A stretch of DNA of 5,708 bases, taken from positions 1 through 5,708 of the forward strand of contig CAMVHY010000103.1 of NCBI GenBank assembly GCA_947167415.1. The letters are read 5' to 3'. Position 1 is the first letter of the stretch; every line of letters begins with the position of its first letter. This document shows positions 1 through 5,308 of the stretch, in pieces. This DNA is from an uncultured Clostridia bacterium. Its GTDB lineage: Bacteria > Bacillota > Clostridia > Lachnospirales > CAMVHY01. The position numbers were made by a program, and so were the translations under genes. Below the pieces are notes generated by a model. It saw only the letters and a program-made list of their open reading frames with translations. It had not been told where the DNA came from and searched no databases.

Positions 1-570
1 GAAAAACTTACAGGAGAAAATCAGATGTACTGTAGTAAGTGTAGTATGCTATATGATGGTGACCGTTTTGTATCTATGCAATTTTTTTCTTCAGAATCGA
101 CATTGACTGTAATTAGTATTCAGCCTGAGACGCAAGCAAATTTGAAAAATAATGTTTGGACTGACTTCTCACCAAATTATCCACGACAAATAAAAAATCC
201 AAAAAAGATGCCCGCTTTTGTTAAATCCGGTAATAATTATTTTGAATTAATTTCTATAGGAATGCATCTTAACACTGGGTATCGTCCAAATGGAGACTTT
301 GATGTAAATCATTGGGTTTCTTATGTCAAGGATATTGAAAAAGGCGAATGGCATTTTTGCGATGATAAAAATGTGGATAAAAATTTTGTCGATTCCAATG
401 CAAAACATGAGCAATTTGTTACAGACGATATAAATCAAATTTTGCAAAACACGTCAAAAAACGGCGCTAATTATGTGTATAAAAAATGTGATAAAAGCAA
501 GTACGATAACGCTGACGAAAATATTAGGGAAGATATTTCTGAGATAGCGTTTGATAAAAATGGTATATAA
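1..570 (+). CDS. USP-like ubiquitin carboxyl-terminal hydrolase (peptidase C19), 5'-truncated C-terminal half
   Basis: The frame is open to the left edge, so the Met at 25 is probably internal and the gene starts outside the window; 189 residues are visible. Numbered from base 1, the order matches the second half of a USP fold. First comes an EKLTGEN-type lead into a YCSKC zinc-ribbon half (Cys11, Cys14), as in the EKL...N.FYC.HC segment of human USP8. A hydrophobic strand TLTVISIQ follows where USPs have PP.L..HLKRF. Then come a YFELISIGMH strand, the His box NHWVSYVKD with putative catalytic His104, and GEWHFCDD with the Asp pair that carries the third catalytic residue. NYVYKK resembles the last AY.LFY strand. 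USPs cleave ubiquitin from proteins using a Cys-His-Asp/Asn triad; the Cys box and the first CxxC would lie upstream, unseen. GC content in sampled lines is about a third, against about a fifth to a quarter in the operon, which hints at acquisition. Tandem TAA stops and a terminator follow. The family call is from recognised motifs, not a search. A divergent papain-fold protease is the alternative. Confidence 0.68.
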   Translation, partial: EKLTGENQMYCSKCSMLYDGDRFVSMQFFSSESTLTVISIQPETQANLKNNVWTDFSPNYPRQIKNPKKMPAFVKSGNNYFELISIGMHLNTGYRPNGDFDVNHWVSYVKDIEKGEWHFCDDKNVDKNFVDSNAKHEQFVTDDINQILQNTSKNGANYVYKKCDKSKYDNADENIREDISEIAFDKNGI

Positions 571-635
571 TAAGCCGGAAATAGATAACGGTGATTCCTT
601 CTATGAACAAAAACAAGTTTAAAATAGTTTTACAC

Positions 636-665
636 ACACTCGATTGCCGAGTGTTTTTTATTTTT
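636..665 (+). terminator. Rho-independent terminator of the USP-like gene
   Basis: A 7-bp inverted repeat, ACACTCG (636-642) and CGAGTGT (648-654), flanks the 5-nt loop ATTGC. A run of T (654-659) and then A plus five more T follow it. It lies 66 nt after the + strand stop codon. On the minus strand it lacks a T-tract, so it should act mainly on the + strand gene. Confidence 0.82.
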
Positions 666-687
666 AACAAAAAAATATTTTCTCAAC

Positions 688-712
688 AAAAAAAGCGTAC
701 ATATGTACGCTT
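688..712 (-). terminator. Rho-independent terminator of the whiA-lgt operon (perfect palindrome)
   Basis: Positions 693-712 form a perfect 20-bp palindrome (AAGCGTAC, ATAT, GTACGCTT). Read on the minus strand it gives an 8-bp stem with a 4-nt loop, and the T-run reaches seven T (694 down to 688). It begins 19 nt after the lgt stop. On the + strand the stem is followed only by AATTTTTA, so it could be a weak back-up terminator for the opposing gene. Confidence 0.8.
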
Positions 713-731
713 AATTTTTAATCATATAAAT

Positions 732-1586
732 TTATTTTTTAAATATCTTTTTATCGTCTGCAAAAAAATATTTTTTAATTAAAATAATCCCAGCAAAAAT
801 AAATATTATGACCGAAACCATTTGTGATATTGGAACGGAAAATAATAATAATTTATCAACTCGCAAGCCTTCTATAAAAAATCTTCCAGCAGCATAAAAA
901 AATAAATAAATCAAAAATATTTCGCCGTCAAATTTTTTTCGTTCCTCATACCAAATTAACAAAATTAATATCAATAAATTCCAAACAGACTCATATAAAA
1001 ATGTCGGATGCACTTGTATATATTTAAAATTGTCTATTATCATCGGCTTAATTCCACCATAAAAATTAACTTTCGACGCTAAATATCTCATCGCAAAAAA
1101 ATTATTCGTTTCTCTGCCAAATGCTTCGCGATTAAAAAAATTTCCCCAACGTCCAATTATTTGTCCTGTCAATAATCCATACGTACATGTATCACAAAAA
1201 ACTTTTAAATCCAGATTTCTTTTTTTGCAATAAAAAATTGCGGTCAAGCCAGCCGCTATGATCGCACCATAAATCGCAATTCCACCTTGTCTTATAAAAA
1301 AAATTTTTTTCAAATCAAATTTATAACTATCCCACGAGAACAAAACATAATAAATTCTAGCGCCGATTATTCCAAAAATTATCGCCCAAAAAATAAAATC
1401 TATATATTCATCCTCATTCTGATAACTTTTTTTTGCTTTATATATAACAACAATCATTCCAAAAATAATCGCAAGACCAATAATTATTCCATAAAAATAA
1501 ATATCCAAACCAAATAATCTAAAAGCTATCCGAGGCAAATTTTTAATTTTTAAATTCAAATACGGAAACCAAACGTCATAAGCCAA
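732..1586 (-). CDS. lgt: Prolipoprotein diacylglyceryl transferase Lgt
   Basis: Lgt is the integral membrane enzyme that moves diacylglycerol from phosphatidylglycerol to the lipobox Cys of prolipoproteins, the first step of lipoprotein maturation. The 284-residue protein, with many hydrophobic segments, is of normal length. The Lgt signature is clear: GRWGNFFNREAFG at residues 145-157, giving equivalents of E. coli Arg143 (Arg146), Asn146 (Asn149), Glu151 (Glu154) and Gly154 (Gly157). Tyr32 in FYG matches essential E. coli Tyr26. HPTFLYES (193-200) and GRFFIEGLR (234-242) are typical of the family. E. coli His103 is replaced by Tyr106 in GGIAIYG, a variant I recall as common in Firmicutes. 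I chose TTG at 1586 because AGGAG (1599-1595) sits 8 nt before it and MAYDVWFP matches clostridial N-termini. The GTG at 1595 overlaps that AGGAG and is unlikely to be used. The start overlaps the methyltransferase stop by 11 nt. This is the last gene of the operon. Confidence 0.95.
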   Translation of the reverse strand: MAYDVWFPYLNLKIKNLPRIAFRLFGLDIYFYGIIIGLAIIFGMIVVIYKAKKSYQNEDEYIDFIFWAIIFGIIGARIYYVLFSWDSYKFDLKKIFFIRQGGIAIYGAIIAAGLTAIFYCKKRNLDLKVFCDTCTYGLLTGQIIGRWGNFFNREAFGRETNNFFAMRYLASKVNFYGGIKPMIIDNFKYIQVHPTFLYESVWNLLILILLIWYEERKKFDGEIFLIYLFFYAAGRFFIEGLRVDKLLLFSVPISQMVSVIIFIFAGIILIKKYFFADDKKIFKK

Positions 1587-2247
1587 AAAAATCACTCCTG
1601 TCCATAAATATTTTATTTAATAAAATGCCAGCCGCGACAGAAATATTCAACGATTCTATATTTTTCTTCATCCTAATTTTTATTTTTTCATCTGCTTTAC
1701 ATAAAATTCCACTCGAAATTCCATTTGCTTCGTTACCAAATATAATTACACACTTAAATTTAAAATTTATATCATAAATATTTTTTTCAGCAATCAAATC
1801 CGTCGCAAAAATTTTTGCCCCGTCATTTTTTAATTTATCTAAGCTCAAATTCAAATCACAATCATCACAAATATCTATTTTAAAAATATTTCCTGCCGTC
1901 GCTCTTAAAACTTTAGCATTATATAAATCAACCGATCCTCTCGAAATAATTAATCCATCTACTCCAAATGCAACACAACTTCTAATAATATTTCCCAAGT
2001 TTCCCGGATCATTTATTTTTTCTAAAGCAACCAATAAATAATTTTTTTTACTTATCTTTTTTAACAAATCATCTAAACTCAAATTTTTTTTTTCAAATAC
2101 AGCCATAATTCCCTGTGAATTTTTAACCTCGCTTACTTTATCAAATAATTTATTTTCCAAAATAAAAACATCATCACACACAAATTTCTTATCTTTAAAA
2201 TACAAATCAAAATATTTTTCCGACACAATTAACTTTTTCATTTTCAC
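1576..2247 (-). CDS. TrmH/SpoU-family RNA 2'-O-methyltransferase, main open frame (catalytic part)
   Basis: This frame encodes the SAM-dependent SpoU (SPOUT) catalytic domain that methylates ribose 2'-OH in rRNA or tRNA. Counting from the in-frame GTG at 2247, motif I is NDPGNLGNIIRS (79-90) with the conserved Asn/Arg, motif II is VIIFGNEANGIS (168-178) and motif III is SLNISVAAG (199-207). These form the trefoil-knot SAM site. The GTG start is probably an artefact: no Shine-Dalgarno precedes it, and codons upstream of it still encode family-like sequence (KKFIDEISCY). The true N-terminus is in another frame upstream (ATG 2390). Joining the two parts with one extra base gives 271 residues, the usual length of YsgA/TrmH-like enzymes. 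It ends in TGA, overlapping lgt. The exact RNA target cannot be told from sequence. Confidence 0.88.
   Translation of the reverse strand: MKMKKLIVSEKYFDLYFKDKKFVCDDVFILENKLFDKVSEVKNSQGIMAVFEKKNLSLDDLLKKISKKNYLLVALEKINDPGNLGNIIRSCVAFGVDGLIISRGSVDLYNAKVLRATAGNIFKIDICDDCDLNLSLDKLKNDGAKIFATDLIAEKNIYDINFKFKCVIIFGNEANGISSGILCKADEKIKIRMKKNIESLNISVAAGILLNKIFMDRSDFFGL
1595..1599 (-). promoter_or_regulatory. Shine-Dalgarno deciding the lgt start
   Basis: AGGAG on the minus strand lies 8 nt upstream of TTG 1586-1584. The alternative in-frame GTG at 1595-1593 would overlap the Shine-Dalgarno itself, so the TTG is preferred. The site lies inside the end of the upstream methyltransferase gene, which suits translational coupling. 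Confidence 0.7.
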
Positions 2248-2264
2248 ATAACAACTTATTTCAT

Positions 2265-2390
2265 CTATAAATTTTTTCCTTCAACCACAAATTCATTATT
2301 AATATCTCTAATTTTTTTTTCACGCAATCCAATTAATTTTTTTACCAAATCATTTTTCGCGCTAAAAATCTTTTTATACTTATCACACAT
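2265..2390 (-). pseudogene. N-terminal substrate-binding fragment of the same TrmH-family methyltransferase, separated by a -1 frame change
   Basis: This 41-codon frame starts at ATG 2390, shares one base with the ktrA stop (TAATG), and has a GGTGAG ribosome site (2404-2399) 8 nt upstream. It is the real start of the methyltransferase gene. The peptide contains SAKNDLVKKLIGLREKK and FVVEGK, typical of the SpoU substrate-binding N-terminus (S.KN..IK....L..KK..R.....F.VEG). It runs into TAG at 2267-2265. In the -1 frame the family sequence continues at once as KKFIDEISCY and then the catalytic domain. The gene is either a frameshift mutant, a homopolymer miscall (six A where seven are expected) or a recoded gene. 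Without frame restoration the product would be a 41-residue fragment. Confidence 0.8.
2268..2277 (-). other. Candidate slippery site / frame-switch zone in the methyltransferase gene
   Basis: Read 5' to 3' on the minus strand this is AAAAAATTTA, immediately followed by TAG. In the upstream frame it holds two overlapping X-XXY-YYZ heptamers, A-AAA-AAT (2277-2271) and A-AAT-TTA (2274-2268). A -1 slip at either enters the frame of the catalytic domain. The downstream frame is closed by TGA at 2283-2281, so the switch must occur within 2280-2268. I see no strong stem-loop downstream, and an AAGGA lies directly against the A-run (2282-2278), closer than the usual stimulatory spacing. Confidence 0.4.
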
Positions 2391-3067
2391 TAAAAAGTCT
2401 CACCATTTTCTTTATTCGCACTAACTTTTTCTATATCCGTATTTAAACCAATAATTATTAAAATATCTCCCTCGCAAATAATTTCTTTTGGCTCAGGCAA
2501 AATCATCATTTTCTTTTTTCTTTTTATTCCAATGATATTCAAACCAAATTTTGCTCTTATATTTAATTTAAAAATACTTTTTCCAAACCAATCTTTTATC
2601 GCATGAATTTCTGCAATACTATATTCTTCCGACAAATTTATATAATCAACCAAATTACTAGTAATTAATCCTGTCGCAAATTTTATTCCCATTTCTAATT
2701 CAGGCAAAACCACACGATCAGCACCAATTTTCTCAAAAATTTTTTTTTGCAATAAATTTTCTGCTCTGGCGATAACATATTTAGCTCCTTTTTCTTTTGC
2801 AATAAGTGTCGCCATAATACTCGAATTCATATCCGAACCAGTCGCAATTATTACAACATCATAATTTCCTAAACCCAAAGCTTCAACCGCATTTTCATCT
2901 GTTATATCAACTTGTACAACATGCGTCGCACATGATGAAAACTCTTGCACAATATCATAATCATGATCACACGCTAAAACATTACATCCATTTTCAAACA
3001 AAGTATAAGCTAAACTCTGTCCAAATCTTCCTAAACCTAAAACCGCAAACTGTTTATCTTTATTCAA
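2390..3067 (-). CDS. ktrA: KtrA/TrkA-type potassium channel gating subunit (RCK protein)
   Basis: This is the cytoplasmic regulatory subunit of a Ktr K+ uptake system; in the family, an octameric RCK ring sits under the KtrB dimer and binds NAD(H) or ATP/ADP. The 225 residues match KtrA length. The N-terminal RCK Rossmann domain has GLGRFG (Gly11, Gly13, Gly16) and an acidic residue ending the second strand (Asp34 in ACDHD), which normally contacts the adenosine ribose. IIATGSDMNSSI (about 74-85) and the acidic/hydrophobic strands are typical. The C-terminal RCK_C domain (about 140-217) has the FGLNIIGIKR and GDILIIIG strands; in Firmicutes KtrA this domain can bind c-di-AMP, but that is not shown here. 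It starts at TTG 3067 with AGGAG (3081-3077) 9 nt upstream, 24 nt after ktrB. Its TAA stop overlaps the next ATG. Confidence 0.94.
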   Translation of the reverse strand: MNKDKQFAVLGLGRFGQSLAYTLFENGCNVLACDHDYDIVQEFSSCATHVVQVDITDENAVEALGLGNYDVVIIATGSDMNSSIMATLIAKEKGAKYVIARAENLLQKKIFEKIGADRVVLPELEMGIKFATGLITSNLVDYINLSEEYSIAEIHAIKDWFGKSIFKLNIRAKFGLNIIGIKRKKKMMILPEPKEIICEGDILIIIGLNTDIEKVSANKENGETF

Positions 3068-3076
3068 AATAATTCA

Positions 3077-3081
3077 CTCCT
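3077..3081 (-). promoter_or_regulatory. Shine-Dalgarno supporting the TTG start of ktrA
   Basis: AGGAG on the minus strand with a 9-nt spacer to TTG 3067-3065. No ATG in frame lies nearby, and the glycine-rich loop starts ten residues later as in other KtrA proteins, so the TTG start is well supported. Confidence 0.75.
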
Positions 3082-3091
3082 ATTAAATTAT

Positions 3092-4501
3092 CTATCCAAC
3101 TATAATCTTTTCTTCCGGACAATTTATCAGTCTTTCGCCCAAATTTTTATTATTATTTCTCGCAATTAAAACCATCGCAATACTTACCGGCCCAAGTTTT
3201 CCGATTATCATATCCAAACAAATCAATAACTTAAAATACCAAGCTAATCTTTGCGAGATTCCTAAGCCGAGTCCAACTGTTCCAACTGCCGACGTTATTT
3301 CAAATAATATATCTAAAAAATCAAATTCATTATAAAAAAAACTTATCACTTGCGCCGAAAATATTATCGCAAAAAAATTTAACGCCATAATCGCTAATGC
3401 CCTTTGCAAAATTAAAAACGATACCGACCTATCAAATATTTCTATATTTTTTTTGCCTTTTATAATCGACCAAATCGAAAAAATAAAAACTGCTAGCGCC
3501 GTAGTTTTTATTCCTCCAGCAGTACTTCCCGGCGATCCACCTATAAACATTAAAATTATCGCTAAAAATTTTGAACATGCACGCAAATTATTTTGACTCA
3601 CAGTAAAAAATCCTGCCGTTCTCGTCGTTACAGATTCAAAAAACGCAGCTAAAATCTTTTTATATAAACTAAAATTTCCTATCGTAAATTTATTATTAAA
3701 CTCATAAGTCAAAAATAAAATTCCGCCAAAACAAATTAATAAAACATTAAAAATCACAACCAACTTCGAATGCAATTTCAATCTATCAAATTTTTTTTTA
3801 AAATTAATTTTTTTATAAGCTAACTCTCTAAAAACATAAAAAAAATCCGCTAAAACACTATATCCTATTCCACCAATAATAATTAATCCCATAATTATCA
3901 AATTTATTATAAAATCGCCAACAAAAGGCGATAAACTTTCTTCTCCAATCAAATCAAATCCTGCATTACAAAACGCTGACACAGCATGAAAAAGCCCCAA
4001 AAAAATCGACCATAAAAAATTTTTATTATAAAACATAAATCTCAAAGCTAAAATCAACGCACTAAATCCCTGAATAATCAAAACCCAATAAAAAATTTTT
4101 TTTACCAGCGCAACTACACCTTTATAATTCAACTGATTCAAAGACTCCTGAATAATTAATCTTTGCTTTAATCCGATTTTTTTGCCCGAAAAAATAAAAA
4201 AGCTTGCAATAATCGTCATAAATCCAAGTCCGCCTATTTCAATTAACAACATAATAATTATTTTTCCAAACAAACTAAATTGCAAAAAAGTATTTTTTAC
4301 CGTCAATCCTGTTACACATAACGCCGATGTCGCCGTAAAAAATGCATCAATAAAATTTATTTCATATTTATTACAAATCGGTAGCCATAATAAAATACTT
4401 CCAATTAAATCCAGCAATAAAAATCCAAAAATTAAAATCTGCGTCGACGACAATTTATTTACAAAATTCGCCAAAAATTTTTTTGCTTTATCTAAAATCA
4501 T
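3092..4501 (-). CDS. ktrB: KtrB/TrkH-family potassium uptake membrane subunit
   Basis: This is the K+-translocating subunit, 469 residues, with four repeated M1-P-M2 units. The four pore-loop filters are visible with their glycines: SALCVTGL (Gly65), SAFCNAGF (Gly181), TTRTAGF (Gly297) and SAVGTVGLG (Gly410). The third unit carries the intramembrane gate loop IGGSPGSTAGGIKTT (320-334), typical of KtrB. The N-terminus is short as in KtrB and lacks the two extra helices of TrkH. One odd feature is in the last M2 helix: the highly conserved Arg in the GR.GP motif is Lys435 (MIIGKLGP). The start is ATG 4501 with AGAGG (4512-4508) 6 nt upstream. It directly precedes ktrA, its functional partner, so the pair should form a complete Ktr transporter. 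Selectivity for K+, and any Na+ coupling, is inferred from the family. Confidence 0.95.
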   Translation of the reverse strand: MILDKAKKFLANFVNKLSSTQILIFGFLLLDLIGSILLWLPICNKYEINFIDAFFTATSALCVTGLTVKNTFLQFSLFGKIIIMLLIEIGGLGFMTIIASFFIFSGKKIGLKQRLIIQESLNQLNYKGVVALVKKIFYWVLIIQGFSALILALRFMFYNKNFLWSIFLGLFHAVSAFCNAGFDLIGEESLSPFVGDFIINLIIMGLIIIGGIGYSVLADFFYVFRELAYKKINFKKKFDRLKLHSKLVVIFNVLLICFGGILFLTYEFNNKFTIGNFSLYKKILAAFFESVTTRTAGFFTVSQNNLRACSKFLAIILMFIGGSPGSTAGGIKTTALAVFIFSIWSIIKGKKNIEIFDRSVSFLILQRALAIMALNFFAIIFSAQVISFFYNEFDFLDILFEITSAVGTVGLGLGISQRLAWYFKLLICLDMIIGKLGPVSIAMVLIARNNNKNLGERLINCPEEKIIVG

Positions 4502-4543
4502 AAATAGCCTCTTATTATTTTTTTATTTTACTAAATTTTAATC

Positions 4544-5305
4544 TTATTTTAAATACGCATCAAGATATTTTTCATAACTACTATTATAAATTATTAAATA
4601 CATTGGCTCAGCAGCCAAAAAATTTTTTTTAAAATCATCTTTTATTTTATAAACCAATTCAAACTTATTTATCACTTTTGGCTCTTTTTTTATTACATCA
4701 TCGCATTTTATAAACTCATACAAAACTAAATCAGGCGAACAAATTTCAAATTTATCTCCAACAAAACCATTAATTTTTTTATACCTACATTTCATTTTTA
4801 TTTCGCGATTATCATAAAAATTAATATCTATAAAATTATCCATCAAAAAAAATCCATCACATCTATCATAATAAACAAAATTATTTTCCCATTTATCCAA
4901 AACAAAATTTGCTTCCGATAAAAAATTTATTTGCGCAACAATATCATCACAAATTTTTTTTATTTCTTTAATCCCTAATTTTTTTTTTAACTCAAAATCA
5001 CAATCAAAACCATTTTTATCAAACACGTTTAGTCTTATATTCTTTACATCAAAATTTAAAAATATTTTTTTTAAACTATCAAAATCAAATTTATAATCAA
5101 CAACGCTCATATTTCTTTTTGGCGAAAACTTTTTTAAATCAGCATCAAACTTTAAATTATTCTTTTCAAGCAAATCCAAAATAGCTATCTTATTATCAAT
5201 ATCCAATTTATATTTATCGCCAAAAATATTTATGCTAACAAACAAAAAAGCATTTAACAAAAACAAAAATAAAAGACAAAAATTCTTTGCTCGCTCCCAA
5301 TCCAA
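4544..5305 (-). CDS. YycI/YycH-like membrane-anchored protein
   Basis: The 253-residue protein starts MDWERAKNF and has one strong hydrophobic segment (about residues 9-29), then a long soluble part, giving a short cytoplasmic tail, one membrane helix and an extracytoplasmic domain. The MDW..(A/I)K start followed at once by the helix is typical of YycI, an accessory protein of the WalRK (YycFG) cell-wall two-component system; in Bacillus, YycH and YycI adjust WalK activity through their membrane helices. The rest is rich in Lys, Asp, Asn and Phe and shows no catalytic motif. No walR, walK or yycH is in the window, so the link to WalRK is inference. The start is TTG 5305, 3 nt after the whiA stop, with AAGGA (5320-5316) inside the end of whiA. 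It is slightly shorter than Bacillus YycI (about 280). It could instead be an unrelated single-pass protein with a similar start. Confidence 0.58.
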   Translation of the reverse strand: MDWERAKNFCLLFLFLLNAFLFVSINIFGDKYKLDIDNKIAILDLLEKNNLKFDADLKKFSPKRNMSVVDYKFDFDSLKKIFLNFDVKNIRLNVFDKNGFDCDFELKKKLGIKEIKKICDDIVAQINFLSEANFVLDKWENNFVYYDRCDGFFLMDNFIDINFYDNREIKMKCRYKKINGFVGDKFEICSPDLVLYEFIKCDDVIKKEPKVINKFELVYKIKDDFKKNFLAAEPMYLIIYNSSYEKYLDAYLK

Positions 5306-5308
5306 TTC

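Noticed and set aside
103..105. Lgt residue Tyr106 in place of E. coli His103 (codon within the lgt gene) as a loss-of-function sign
   Set aside because: The rest of the active-site signature is intact, and GG.AIYG is, as I recall, a common form in Firmicutes Lgt. The coordinates given here are only a placeholder for the residue; the gene lies at 732-1586.
247..447. 66-codon minus-strand frame inside the USP-like gene
   Set aside because: It is antisense to the His box region, which carries the recognisable protein signal on the + strand.
591..782. 63-codon + strand frame starting at GTG 591
   Set aside because: It runs through two hairpin terminators and into the end of lgt on the other strand, has no convincing ribosome site, and encodes only low-complexity Phe/Lys/Ile-rich sequence.
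1287..1517. + strand frame antisense to lgt
   Set aside because: It lies wholly inside the well-supported lgt gene and is rich in Asn/Lys/Ile, as expected from antisense of an AT-rich membrane gene.
1593..1595. GTG as the lgt start
   Set aside because: It overlaps the AGGAG ribosome site; TTG three codons later has proper spacing and fits the family N-terminus.
2245..2247. GTG as the genuine start of the methyltransferase
   Set aside because: No Shine-Dalgarno precedes it, and family sequence continues upstream of it in the same frame and then in the shifted frame to ATG 2390.
4182..4541. 119-codon + strand frame opposite the start of ktrB
   Set aside because: It is antisense to the conserved first pore unit of ktrB and shows no domain or ribosome site of its own.
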